The notes under the pieces: generated by a model
The model's database searches: none
Seen by the model: the letters and a program-made list of their open reading frames with translations, nothing else
Told to the model about the DNA's origin: nothing
Made by a program: the position numbers and the translations under genes
Shown: positions 44,074 through 55,792 of the stretch, piece by piece
Numbering within the stretch: position 1 is the stretch's first letter
Layout of the letters: the number at the start of each line of letters is the position of its first letter
NCBI GenBank assembly: GCA_031472005.1
Contig: PZJY01000004.1
Location: forward strand, 1 to 64,000
Direction of reading: 5' to 3'
Source of the DNA: Tetracladium setigerum
Lineage: Eukaryota; Ascomycota; Leotiomycetes; Helotiales
DNA length: 64,000 bases

Positions 44074-47000
44074 GAAATATAAAAGTGTATTGTGTAAACG
44101 GAACGAGAATTTTCTCCTTTGTCGTTCTTGCACAGTAGCTCGCCGAATACTTAATCGTTTCTAGGGAGAGGTGGTTAGTAAAGCGATGTTTCGGAAAGGA
44201 TGGAGGCAATTGCATCTTCCGTTTGGTTTTAGGCACAGCTCTCTCGGCGCCACATTCAGTTCTTTAAGTTTGAGACGTGGTGTCTGGTATCACTTTTAGA
44301 GCAACTGCCTAAAAGTATTCGCTGAAGCATCGATAACGAAAACATATTGCTGACCTTTTCGAGAACCAACAAGCTTGGCAAGAATTCACATAAGCGAAGT
44401 TGAAGAGTACGTACGTCATAGCTACGCTATTCTATGGTAAACGTGGTGGGCTATTTCGTAGATGCCCTAGCTCAACCTTATTTCGTGTCTGTGCTCTTCC
44501 AAATCGAGAATGTCTATTTGCATGAATAAGTAAAATCCTCGCTCCTTTAGGTTTAGTTAAAGGATCATTTCACCTCTACGAAGTAATTATGAAGTAAATA
44601 CTTTTAATTAACTCTCTCCTCGCTACCCCGCACTACCCCGCATTACCAGTTATCTCATAGGCCTCATCAGGAAAGATCTCAGCTCTTCGAAGTACACAAT
44701 GACGTGCACCTCTAAAACGCAATTCTATTAATTTATGTAGACCGTGCGAGGGGGAAAGCCAGGGTCACGTAATATGTAACATGTTTGGAGTACGACCAGT
44801 CTATCGAGCCGGAGCAATGATGAGATAAGGAATATGTGCAAAAAAGGAAAGATAAACTAGATTGATTATCTAACCTAATATCGTTCCGTATTCTGGTGTA
44901 CCTAATAGCATGTATTTCTCAGCTTTTGAAAAATACCCTTCCACTTAATATCCTTCTTAAGTCTAGTAAGTTATAAAAAGTTCCTTGATTGCAACTAGAC
45001 ACCACTTATGTCTTGCCTGAACACCACCCTGAAGACCAAACTCTTGAAGATCTGCTGCCCGTGTTAGATGATCTGTTGGAACTGGAGGTCTGAGGTGAGA
45101 TGTCACCCGCCACAGACGCATTGCTCTTACTCCACCGGTCCCCAGCGGACTATCCGCAGACATATCTCCACTACGCTTCGCCTAGGGATCAGAGCATCAA
45201 CAAACTGCCAATTCTTGACAAATTAGTGGGTTGCGAAAGGTTGCTTTTAACCTTGGGACTCTTGGTTCGGAGGATTTGGCTAGTTATCAGCTAGGCATTT
45301 ACTCATCTATTGTCAAGGCGTGGGCCAGGATAGAGAATCCCAGAAGCTTCGATGCGAGGCCGGTGTCTTCTAAGCAAGGGTATGTGCTCTTGCGGTGGGC
45401 CAAAAGTGCTCTCTCGACTAGTATGCAGTTCGCTAACAACGACACATAGATAGCGCTTCAAGTAGTAGTCTTTAGCTTATAGATTATCAAAATATAAGAC
45501 TTGAACTCCTAACCCTAAGAAACAAAAGCCTATACTCCTATTGTGATCTTTCACAAGGCGAGAGTCTTAGGCTTTAGGGTTAATCTATTTACTCTATCTA
45601 AGCTATCCTACTAATTGATTTTCTTTAACGAAATAAATAAAGAAATCTCTTAAAATTTATAAAACAAAAGAGAGAGTACGTATCCTACTAAACTAGGACA
45701 ATACATACAAAAAGGAGTATTTATAAGAGTATTAAGTGCTTTTAGCATGTGCCTATACCAAAATAGCCAAGTAACCTAGATATAACAAAAATAAAAAGAT
45801 ATAGAAAATTATATTATTTTATAAAATCAAATCAAATCTTATCTACAGCACTTTAAAACTAAGACCATATAAGAGTACCATCCTCAAATAGATTCTACCC
45901 GCCATCAATAAGAAAACATTCAACAGCTACGACACAACCGTCTAATTCTAATATAAGATCCAGGTCCTAACTAATATCTTCTAACTAGACAAGATCAAGG
46001 CGTAAACAATCTCTCAACGCTTACAATAGTACCTCCCAGCTCCCTCTATATAAGTAAAGATTCTTTAGCGTTAAAGACCGATGATAGAGACGCCGTTAGA
46101 GAGCGGACGCGGCGCAAATTGTTATAGCATACTATTTATTACTGTAATCAGTTAACAGAGCTTATGAGCCACTGAATCTTTCTAATTGTCTTTGCTGTAG
46201 ATACTCATGGCGATTTCGATTTGGCAGGCTGTTAAGTCCTACGAAACTCCTATTCTAGTGTGCGATTCCACCACTAGCATACGCTCTTGGCTTTCCCCAT
46301 AACACAATCTCTCTAAGTTACGAAGTAATCAACCCTATCGGCAAACAATACAAGAAAGGGATTTGGAAGTGCAGTAGCACTATGGAATATAAAGTTGGAA
46401 ATTGATTCTAGCGCTGACTAAGTGTGGCTCACATAAAACTTAAGAGAGTATACAAAGAGGACACTGGGATTGAAGCCTAGACCTAAGATCAATGAAATTC
46501 CATTAGTAAATCCGACACATTGATAGGATAATCGCGGTTGTGGTTGGCGAGAAGAGAAGTGGTATGGTTGAGAAAGGAGAAAATAAGAGCATAAATATGA
46601 AGGGGAATTGGCTGAGTACACATGCATTCTCAGCGTGCCCCTCCTCTCTCCTGTATTCACCTCGCTATAACATCTCCAGTGTCTTTTACGCCACGGTTCC
46701 AACAACCTCCTTGCTGGCATCGTTCGGGAGCGAGCCTCCCACGGCCGACTGATTATATTTGTGACATCCTGTTTCGGAGGGCTTACTCTGGCGAGGTACG
46801 TTACGCTGAGGAAGTATAGGGAGCTTTGACGAATGCGGTCAGGCTTTTTGTCGAGTTAGTCAAGAGGGCAGCAGCTTTCGCCATGTTCTACTTCCGACTG
46901 TGGGTGCAGTCTTCCTCGCAACTCCGTTTTGCGGGAGCGACGCGACTGCACAGGCCTAGTGGCTCGTTCCAGTTAAAGAAATTGTGGGTGAGCAGTCTTC

Positions 47001-47539
47001 GGACTAGCTAGTACGCAACCTGGAAGAAAGGCATGATTCGTCTGTTGAAGTCTAGAATTTTGCCGAGATCGCTAATGCTCCCTTTGTACGGCTGCCTGGG
47101 AGCCTGAGGCTCGGGAGCCGTATGGATCTTGGGGTACTTGTGTGCATGTCGGTGATTTGGCGACAGAAAGCGGCTGCTAAAAATCGCGTGATGTCGCTCG
47201 GGGATCTCTTAGACGCACTTTCAATTTCCCTCGGACTTGTAATGGATAGAGAGAAGTGAATTGGTGTTCGAACTCTGATTTGAGGGGAGCATTCCGCAGG
47301 AATGTAAACAATCTATAGCAGTCAACACACAAAATAAGTGTGGAGGTACTAATTGTGATAGACTTTCTTGCGATCCAGGCAAATTTTGTGCATGTGCTTT
47401 ACTGCTATGTGACACATGTTTTGAAAAAGATTAATATCCTGAATTGAATTCAACCTATCGGGAGATATCTTGTTCAGTTTATCGTGTCACTGTTTCCTCA
47501 CAAGCAAAGGTTGTAAGTGCAACGTGTAGAAATTGCATT
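44074..47539. other. Gene-poor interval
   Basis: No recognisable coding gene on either strand. Short ORFs at 44.9-45.5 kb and 46.4-47.4 kb have no partner exons or family signature. A tRNA-like patch is listed separately. Confidence 0.4.
45480..45615 (-). repeat. tRNA-like (SINE-like?) sequence
   Basis: On the minus strand, GGATAGCTTAGATAGAG resembles a pol III A box and GGAGTTCAAGTC a B box, about 85 bp apart. No cloverleaf with matching acceptor stem could be drawn, so it is not a functional tRNA. The A-box half resembles the LINE 3' tail (GGATAGCTTAGTTAG), which is how a SINE parasitising this LINE would look. Low confidence. Confidence 0.3.
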
Positions 47540-47788
47540 TTAAAGTGTGGGAGCTAGTAACACCGCTGCACAAGCAGCCTGGCAAGTTCCGAATGCGGCA
47601 TTGCATGCAATGATCGAAGCAGGAGCCGTTGCACCTAGAGTGGCGCCCCATGTGAATCCAGCAGCCCCATAACATGCCATTACAACGGCAGAGCATCCTG
47701 CTTGACAGACACCGTAACCAGCAGGACCGGCTACTGCGAATGCTGCGAAAATGATCGGGGTCGCGACGGTTGATAATGAAGTATGCAT
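47540..47788 (-). CDS. Small hydrophobic protein with mirror-symmetric cysteines (zygote-specific-protein-like)
   Basis: An 82-residue intact ORF: a short N-terminal hydrophobic segment, then GYGVCQAGCSAVVMACYGAAG and IIACNAAFGTCQAACAAV. Six cysteines at residues 28, 32, 39, 62, 69 and 73 give CX3CX6C-X22-CX6CX3C, a palindromic spacing. This pattern matches small fungal/algal proteins annotated as similar to Chlamydomonas zygote-specific protein, from memory. Residues 5-21 could act as a signal peptide or membrane helix. It stands alone, with no neighbour within 1 kb. Function unknown. Confidence 0.65.
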   Translation of the reverse strand: MHTSLSTVATPIIFAAFAVAGPAGYGVCQAGCSAVVMACYGAAGFTWGATLGATAPASIIACNAAFGTCQAACAAVLLAPTL

Positions 47789-48985
47789 GTTTTATAAGGT
47801 AGTAGTGGTAGAGCTGATACTATTTAAAGGTAAGCGATAATTTAAAGGGTGACTCGCGGAAAAGAAACTCACTAAAGCCTTTGTGTGTTTAGGAATGCAG
47901 AAATCTGGTGATGTGGAACTAACGGCTTATATCATGTAAGAGCATACATAATAAGAGGTTTTGTAAGTTAGACGATTCGGGGGTCAATAACGTGTATTAA
48001 AATACTTGAACACGGGTTCAGAGCAGTTATCACATGTCAATCATAAGATGCTCCGAGATGGGAAGACCGGACTAGATCCAAAACCAAACAAGTACTACGC
48101 GAGAAATAGCCTACGGAGAAACGTCGTGTTAAAGAGCTCGCCTATCAAAGGGTAGCGTGTAAATTTTAGGTATAGCTGCGGAGAGAGATGTAACGTATTA
48201 AACCAACCAAAAGTTCTTCACAAACCTGTTGTGTCATGTGCAAGAACTGATCGGAGAGCTAAGACCTTAAGCGAGTTTTTCTAGCCACTCAGAAGTTTGG
48301 ACTCAGCGGAAATATGGAGCTATGGAAGGGGCTAAGTTTTAATTGGGGATGCGAACTTCAAATGCTGATTCCAATTGTCGGTCATACCTAACACGCTATC
48401 GGCCATTGAACCGATCTTGCTGCTAAATACCAAAGAGATATGCGGCACCAGTTACTCGGCGTGCTCAAAATACAGCTGCTAACGTATGTGACTCTACAGG
48501 GTGTGAGAAACAGTGATAGAAATTAAATGCAGAAACAGGGTAGAACCAACATGCTTGACCACTTTCTGATTGACAAGGGGTTGAGAATCGCGGTACTGTC
48601 TGTACAAGCGGTGACGTTACGCGCCATGTTCCCCGCTTCTTGGTAGCATACATTGTCCACTCGCATGATTATTTTACACCTAGGCTCACGACATTATGTA
48701 ATAATGCTGTTATGAGCGCCCGACCAATTAATGAGATCATTTGGTACTTTATAACTTCCTCTTATCTAGGTATTCTTTAGTCACTTTAATCAAGTTTGCT
48801 TTCCAGTCACCTGACGCACATTAAAACTACTTATACGAAAGGAATCAAGGTATCTTTCTGTCTTTACCACTATCCGCATCTTTAGAGTCTGTTAACTAAC
48901 TTGGATCACGCCTAGATACCTGAAAATTCATCTCATCCAATTGCAATAAAACCTGAACCTCGTGGCGGCTCGACTCTCCGACCCG
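47789..48985. other. No recognisable gene
   Basis: Short ORFs only; nothing supported on either strand. Confidence 0.4.
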
Positions 48986-49500
48986 ATGACATTGACTACC
49001 TTTGCATCCGTGATTGAAAGTTTCCACACCTTTCTCATTGTTTCAATCCACAAAATCCTCTGCTCGCGTGCACTTTACCCCTGAATACCTTTATTGCGAC
49101 ACGCAAGTACGGCCTCGAGGTGCAACAAAACCGGCATCCGATGGTTTGCAAATGGATTGAAGATGCCTGCTCAGCGGTCAGAGAGAAGTTACTTCGATGC
49201 GCAGTGCACCGTATCATCTTTGTCATCTATCAAGGGGACGGAAGAACGGTAGAGAAATGGATGTTCGACTTTGGGGAGTTTCCGATTATCCCAGAGGGAG
49301 ATGCCCTCACAGACCTTAAAGAATTGGGGGGATCAAGTGTCAACATAGTGGACCTGGAAGAGCAACTGAGGGCTACCTTGATCACACTCCAGGGTTGGGG
49401 AGATAGTCTTGAGCCGTTACGGAAGACTGCCACTATACGATCGCAGTTGAGTTAACGCACGAGGTCGAAACAACATCAGTAATTAATTCTCCGTCATATA
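48986..49500 (+). pseudogene. REV7/MAD2B-like HORMA-domain protein, frameshifted
   Basis: The frame opens MTLTTFASVIESFHTFLI, then ILCSRALYP and a TGA at about 49078. One base out, it continues NTFIATRKYGLEVQQNRHP, then VCKWIEDACSAVREKLL, IIFVIYQGD, VEKWMFDFGEFP and VNIVDLEEQLRATLI. A second frame change near 49421 recovers DCHYTIAVELTHEVE. This is the HORMA order of fungal REV7 (DNA polymerase zeta accessory subunit in translesion synthesis). A full fungal REV7 is about 230 residues; the fragment covers about 170. Upstream of 48986 nothing more is clear. It is probably a decayed extra copy, since the true gene is expected elsewhere. Confidence 0.7.
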
Positions 49501-49714
49501 TAAAAATTGTGGTGGACTTTGACTAAATCATATTTAATCTACAGCTATGGGTGCAATCGGAGCCAACTCAGCATACTATAGAGGACTTCAAAAGCGCAAC
49601 ATTCACTTCTAGCGCGAGGAGTATGTCGCATGGACCTGTAAAGTCCGTGGAGGCCGGCGTGTTTATATTTGAGTGTTGGATAGAAAAGATGATGGAGGTT
49701 TCTTGATAGCAAAC

Positions 49715-50030
49715 AAACGTTCTACCGTACACACACACAAACATTGCATCAACGCCCGGTGGCCTAACCCGATAGGGCAACTATCACTAACTACAATTAT
49801 ATTTCTTGCACTGAATCCTTAACTCCTTGAGCCCCTACAAGTGCTGTTTCTAGCTCCTGCTCCCCTGTTTCGCCTTACCGTGTCTTTATAAGTTCTTGTG
49901 GGTTAGTACCAGTAACAGGCTATCTTGGAGGCTATTTCCCAAGTGTTCAGCATCCTATTCTCAGCAGCTGAAGCGCCACCTCCTATCTACGACACGAAGA
50001 GGTAAGTGTTTAATTAGCTGATCTTTATGT
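49715..50030 (+). repeat. Dispersed repeat B, copy 1
   Basis: It matches 59370-59660 in the same orientation: a CACACACAAACA lead, CGCCCGG, GGGCAACTATCACT, GTGGGTTAGTA, CAAGTGTTCA, CATCCTAT, and a terminal GACACGA. The order and spacing are kept over about 300 bp. It is non-coding and may be a retrotransposon end (solo LTR or 3' UTR). Confidence 0.7.
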
Positions 50031-51540
50031 GCTCATAGTTGGCGAGGTTTTAACGCCGATCTTCTAATTCCCGAAACAAGTCACTAACGGGCTACTATTT
50101 CTCTACAATCCTATCCACGTCACCATAGCTTTACATCTCTTACAACTCTTCTAATTATGAGAACTATAGTTAGGCCGCTATGTCAAACGGAGTGTTTTTT
50201 TCATTATCAATCTCGATTTCCGGACTTAACCTCACCGATTCGAATTCCTTCGCTTATAGCTTATAAAATATAAAGATATCTTCGGCGATAAGTAGGAAGC
50301 AAAATCTCCCGAGTCCGACCAATCTAAGAGTTAAGTCTTCTTATACCACTATTATCCGCCGAGAAACTATCGCTTAATTAGAAAGTAAGGGGAAAACACT
50401 AAGATAAAGAAAGATTTACGGAAGTGCCGGACATAACAGTTAACGAAGTAGAAGAAAGTAAGCCTCGAAGTTTAGATTAAAACAAAAGCTAAAACATACC
50501 TGTATCGATCAAAAGAAAATTGAGCCCTCACGGCAGAGCTTTGCGCCTTCGAAATCGATGTACATAGTTGGTTAATACGGCTCAGGCGGTGAATAGCACA
50601 AGATAAGTCAGTCGACGAGATCGCCTATTTGCTTTGTTATGTTAACTGTGCAAAGCGTCTTCGCTGACATAACAATTGTTACTAGTTCTGGCAGAAGGAG
50701 CGGATTCCCCTTAGAGGCTTTGGCAAAGAGTTTATTCTAGGTAGAGCATAAAAAGAGAAGACATAGAAGCCGGAAGTAAATAGTCGGAGGTTTATCACGC
50801 AAAGCATTTCCCTACAAAGTAAGACGAGCGAGTTTATTAGCGGCGCATAAGGCCACTTTTTACTTTAGTCGGAGGATACTTAGACACGAGGAGTTTCTGG
50901 TAGGGTTCGCGCAGCCATAAAAGTCGTAGCCACGTATTTTATTATATAATTTTACGGAGAATTCTATGACCACACCGCCGCTGTTCAGGATCCTTAGTCG
51001 CTTAATTAGAGGAGGTGTTAGGAAACTAGTAATTATGAATTGGGACAACCTGATAGACATCGTTTCACGACTCAGGACTTCGGAACTAGAAGTGAGCCGT
51101 ACATGTTACAGCAAGGAGAAGAGGCATAGATAGATTATCCCAGGACAAGTGGATCAGGTTTCGTACGAGTCACTAGTAGGGTAGATATAGGATAACCATC
51201 CCCTTCGTACGAAGAGAAGGGGATATACCGTATATACTCTTTGAACACGACGCCTGCTAGAATTGCACACCTGTTTTGTTCTATATTTGTTATCACCTAT
51301 TTGAATACCTGTAAAGCTTTACCTTGAGGATATCAACCATCAGAACTATAATTGCAACTAAACAGAACTATATAATTCATCGTCTATTTCTATGCATTTT
51401 TATAGCCTTGTGACTCTATAAGGATAATAAGTTGCGGGGCCGTTTTATTATAGTGTAATTGAACTGTCTTGAAATCATATATATAGAGGGTACCCTACCC
51501 TCTACATATATATCCCATTGCTTTCGCAATGCAATCAAGG
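50031..51540. other. Degraded repeat-like sequence without coding content
   Basis: No ORF above background. It directly follows repeat B and could be the eroded body of the same element, but no protein motif survives. A near-palindrome around 51481-51512 (TAGAGGGTA against TACCCTCTA) is present. Confidence 0.4.
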
Positions 51541-51589
51541 TGTGATAGTAATCGCCTAAATGTCGGGACATCGCCGCGGGGCTCTTAGT

Positions 51590-51840
51590 ATATTTGCACG
51601 CGATATAAATAAATACACCAAACTCAACGTTTAACGCAACGATCAATGCTTTGGGGATAGATTGAGCTATAGCTATATTGTGTTGTGGGTCCTCCTAGTA
51701 TAATTTGGGGGCGTCTATGGGCTTTATTGGGGATAGGGGGAAATGGAATCACACCGTGATTTTATTGGGGTCGGGCACGGTCCACACCTTAATATTACCA
51801 TATTAAAAAAACGGAATCACGCTGTGTTTCCAGGAAACTA
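51590..51840 (+). repeat. Dispersed repeat C, copy 2
   Basis: Diverged second copy of 40160-40400, sharing AACTCAACGTTTAAC, GGGGATAGATTG, TCGGGCACGGT, CACACCTTAAT and an A-run in the same order. Immediately after it GGAAACTACTGTTAG-type units recur four to five times. Confidence 0.65.
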
Positions 51841-52160
51841 TTGTTAGGAAACTACTGTTAGGAAACTACTGTTAGGAACTATTGTTAGTGTAAATGCCGG
51901 AAACTACTGTTAGGGCAATTGTGGTCGACATTCGTACGAGGGCAGGATTAAAATAAGCGGCTGACTCCGCAATTACCCCGCTTTTGTCATTGTCTCGAAC
52001 GCGAATCAAAGTGTGGCGGGACCACAAAAGCGTGTTTCCACTCAGCCACAGTTGTCAAAGCTCCAGCCACATCTAGGCTGACACGCAACCTCAGGTCGTC
52101 CTGGTTGCAGCCCCAATTTCAGGCAACCGAGTCTGTCTTTGTGCATTGCATTGCATCAAG

Positions 52161-54113
52161 ATGACCTCTCGCCGTTCGTTGAGCCCAAAAAATCACGAGG
52201 TTGCAAGCACTCCATCTTCCCCGCACCCAGTATCTCCCCGGATCTCAGCTATTTCCTTTCCCTTCACAGACTCGCGAAAAAAACATGGAACTACAGCAAA
52301 CTACTGATATAGTGCTGCCTCGGAGCGAGGTTGAAGATCCTTCACTCTCCTCGAACCATCTTGGCGAAATGCCATCTCCACAAGCATATCTCACTTGGGA
52401 CGAGGAACTCATGTTATTCAGTTCCCTAAACTTCGACAAGATCAGAGACCTCTTGCAGAGCACCTTCCCATGCCTACTAACGAGCCTGGCCGTTTTTCGT
52501 CTGGCGAGGCAGGAGATAGAGTCCTCACTAATTGCGCGAGAACAACGGGTGAAAGAAGAGATCAGGAAACACCACTACAGGATAGCCTACTTAAACCAGA
52601 TGATTTCTCTGCGATCCCACCACCAAAAGAAAATAAAAGATGAGAATTTCCAGAGGAGTCTTGAGGTAAGAAACTAGGCTGTTTATCAGACAGTGCAGTG
52701 TTGTACTCAAGCAGGTTGCTTCTAATCCACTATAGAAAGAATTACGGCGCGTGCCAGCGTGTCAGCCACCGCGAAAAGTTTCCAAGCCTGCGAAAAAATG
52801 TATTGGTATACTTGGTGCACAATGGACTTTGCAATATCTTCTTGTAGAGAATCTCTTGCGCGACCTGGAAGTTAGCGCGATTCGTCTACGAGATTTTGAA
52901 GGCCCGCCTGAGAGTGCAGCAGAAGTTTTACCAACGAGGTTAGCTCTGGGCCACAACTTGGCACCGAGCGATAATATCAATATCGAAACTGAGTTGAAGG
53001 AGCACCACGCCGAACTCAGCGTTGAAACCAGTCTCGAATTTCCCTTCCACAGAGACCGGCAAATTCCTCAGCAGAATGGTAAGAGATCGACGTCTAACCT
53101 TTGAGTTTCTCGTCATCGTATCTAACAATATTCAATTAGATTTACAGAACATTTGGAACGAGGTGAACAGAATTCAGCGAGAGCTTGACCTCAGACTTAC
53201 TCTTTGTCACATCTTACGAATGTACATCATGCAACTCTACCTGGCAGAAGGCTATCTTCTGATGGAAGCAGCCTGTTTCACAGCCAACATGACCGGAACA
53301 ACTATCCAAGCAAATCTCTGCGACTCCGAGTCCATTCTCTACAAGACTAGCTGTTTTCTGATTGAGAAGGTATTGAACTCATTAGAAGAAGATTACGAAG
53401 CGTTGCAAGAGCAGGACTGGGAATGCGCTCGTGATTACCTAGAGGATTTGGCAATTGGATACATGTGGAAAGAGGTTTCTTACATCGATACAGATGGTGA
53501 CGCGGTAGAGAACTCTAGTGAATTATCCAGGGCAAACGAATCAAATATGCAGGAGAGAATGTCGGACGAAGAGGCGCAAATCCTCGAAGAACCATCATTC
53601 CTACCAAATGAATCCGAGAGGGAGGAAGAATATCCGCCAGATAATGAGCCGATGTACCGAGCGGAGTATGAGGAGCCACATCCACTCCAATATCCTGTCT
53701 TCCCACGTACACATCGAAAGGGCTCCAAAACTGGGAGTCGACATATACAAAACCGATATGCTAAGTACAAATCTTCCAAGAAAAAGCGTGCTGTTACAAC
53801 AAAAAAGGCTCTGCGTTCCTTGAAAAGATGTCCTACAATCACCGATAGTGATTATGAGAGAAGGGCAGCCATGATGGAAAAATTTATCTGGAGGCAATAT
53901 CCCACCTGGTTCAAGATCATGAAGTTGATTACCCGAATGAGGAAAGACGTCAAATCCTCAGAGGCCGAAATGAAAATGATTCCGATGAAGCATGAGAGGT
54001 CACTTCGAGCCAGGAAGCGCAAGCTTGAGCAAGCGCTCACGAAGAACATTGGTTGGAACCAAAAACCACAATTATGGGATAAGATGAACGTCAGTTTCTT
54101 CCCGTGGTACTGA
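52161..54113 (+). CDS. Coiled-coil hypothetical protein A
   Basis: The start MTSRRSLSPKNHEVASTPSS reads to a seven-A run at 52277-52283, where one extra A breaks the frame; without it the protein continues MELQQTTDIVLPR. Introns 52666-52735 and 53079-53139 join cleanly (SLE/KELRRV, QQN/DLQNIW). The last exon ends at 54113. The product would be roughly 600 residues: a Ser/Pro-rich N-terminus, helical middle (RQEIESSLIAREQRVKEEIR), DLQNIWNEVNRIQRELDLRL, an acidic stretch, and a Lys/Arg-rich C-terminus (KSSKKKRAVTTKK, RARKRKLEQAL). If the A-run is a true insertion, translation may start at MELQQTT instead. No family recognised. It overlaps the start of gene B by 10 bases, an uncommonly tight arrangement for a fungus. 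Confidence 0.6.
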
Positions 54114-54968
54114 CCAACAAAACTTCGACTGACATGGAACCTAAAGAAATTATTAGAAAGTCCCCATTGCCCCCACTCCCACCTGCCCCCAAAAGCATCA
54201 AGGTGGATGTCAACTTAGCAAGCTCACTTTGGGATTGGCAGAGCAGGCACATGAAGGAGCTTTCGCATCGCTTGGATGCTGCTTCTGCTAAGATCCGCTC
54301 TATTGAAGCAGCTCTCGCAGTTCGTGCACGTTATGCAGAAGGGGTGATCGAGGTTGCGCGAGGAGGTATTGCGTTACCACTGCACAAAGACCTCGATTGG
54401 GAACACGAAGATGATGATGAAGATGACGTCGATGAAATTACGCATAGTAGTGTCGGTGAAAGAGTGGATTTTGTGATCTCGACCCTGCAGAGTTCTGCCT
54501 GTGAGTTAGAAGGTATGTATATGAATTTAGTCCTAGAAGTGACTTCCAGACTGAACGAAACTAGATTTACAAAAAGCGACCAATGAAGTCAAATCTATTC
54601 AGCAGCTTATCTACATTGAGGAAGCACTCTGTACAGCGATGAGGGTTAGTGTACGAGAAGCTTGCCAAGTATCAAGATATACAGAAGAAGCTATTGAAGA
54701 ACTTGTCACTACCGAGGCTACTGAGACTTTGAAGCTTAACGAGACGGATCCTTTTAAAGCTTTATCGGCGAGTAAGGGGTTCATCATTGAAGAAGTGGTT
54801 GCCTATATGACAACGGAAGGCGATATCACTAGTCTCCATCGGCATACCACACTCCCTAATCGTGAACGGGTGGCCATTCTCATAATAATACTAATGTCTA
54901 GTCCCTTTAAAGTCATGTGCTATAGCAGTATATATAGTAGCTTTTCTGTATTACTCACTGGTATATAG
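54104..54968 (+). CDS. Coiled-coil hypothetical protein B
   Basis: Exon 1 is 54104-54512 and exon 2 is 54565-54968, with a 52-bp intron (GTATGT...CTAG). Starts at MVLTNKT or MEPKEII are possible. The product has a Pro-rich N-terminus (SPLPPLPPAPKS), a helical core WDWQSRHMKELSHRLDAAS, an acidic run (EHEDDDEDDVDE), then DLQKATNEVKSIQQLIYIEE opening exon 2. That same phase-1 junction and DLQ...NEV..IQ pattern open the last exon of gene A, so the two may be tandem paralogues or parts of one gene. The extreme C-terminus (SSPFKVMCYSSIYSSFSVLL) is doubtful. No family recognised. Confidence 0.55.
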
Positions 54969-55410
54969 CATATAGAATCACGTAGCATTTTCTCGACGCC
55001 CTCGATTTCGTTTTTCGTACCTGCTGTTTAGCCGGGGAATTCATTGCATATCTCGTGTGCGTTTTAGAGATATCCTCTGGCTTGCTTTAAGAGGTGTGTA
55101 AGCTCTGATCTAAGCTTTGCGAGACTTCGTTCAAGGGCAAAGAACCGTGCCCAGTATAAAAGACCCTTAACGTAGTTTGCTGGTTGGTTTCGGGTGTCGG
55201 ATTCTAACATCAATGCTTCCCATCAACTTGACTAAATCAACTTGACCCCCTCGGCTAATCCACGCTAGTGGGTTGTATGAGGAATTAAATCAAGTTGACC
55301 CAAGTTGGTTTTGTAATTATGGATAGGTAGTAATGCAGGGGTTATTGGATGATCCTTGGCCTTTATTTTGGTGTGATGACGGGGGATTCGAGGGGATATA
55401 GTGGCAAAGC
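54969..55410. repeat. Left flank of LINE copy 4, related to its right flank
   Basis: ACCCAAGTTGGTTTTGTAAT then TATGGATAG at about 55295-55328 resembles GCCCAAGCCGACTTTGGTAT then TATGGATAG at about 55803-55833, differing mostly by transitions. LINE copy 4 therefore sits between two versions of one sequence. No gene is seen. Confidence 0.45.
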
Positions 55411-55780
55411 ATCGGCTGCCGCCTCTATCGCCGATCGTACTTGAGTGCCACCACCTCACTTTATCACTCACTTAATCACTCTCACTGCCTCTCTCCCCCT
55501 TCAATTCACCACTACTATCACTACTCCGATCGATCACTCCACCTGCCACCCGAACACTTATCACCTGGCCAACACTCACTCTCACTACCTCTTCCCTTCA
55601 CCTCTTTACCGCTATTACAGCCGCCTAAGCGCTTATAAGCCTTAGCTACTCTCTCTTACCTCTTACTTCCACCTTTTACTTCTCACCTTTATAAATACTC
55701 CACTCCCTGTATATTAGTACCTCTCTTTCCCTTATATAGAGCACGTGAGCAGGATAGCTTAGTTATCAAGAATGAACCCA
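55411..55780 (+). mobile_element. Telomere-associated LINE, copy 4, internal 3' fragment
   Basis: It begins in the last codons of the ORF (GCATCGGCTGCCGCCTCTAT, encoding ASAAASIADRT) and runs through the 3' UTR to the tail TATATAGAGCACGTGAGC, GAATGAACCC. It has the same orientation as the left array. It is slightly diverged from copies 1-3 (for example TTAGTTATCAAGAATG in place of TTAGTTAGTCAGAATG). Confidence 0.88.
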
Positions 55781-55792
55781 CCCCTTACCCTA
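55781..55792 (+). repeat. Interstitial telomeric repeat at LINE copy 4
   Basis: CCCCTTACCCTAA follows the LINE tail and changes at once to unrelated GTCGGCCTGG. About one and a half telomere units survive 55 kb from the left end of the window. Confidence 0.75.

Noticed and set aside
45480..45615. Functional tRNA gene
   Set aside because: The A and B boxes are too far apart and no acceptor stem pairs.
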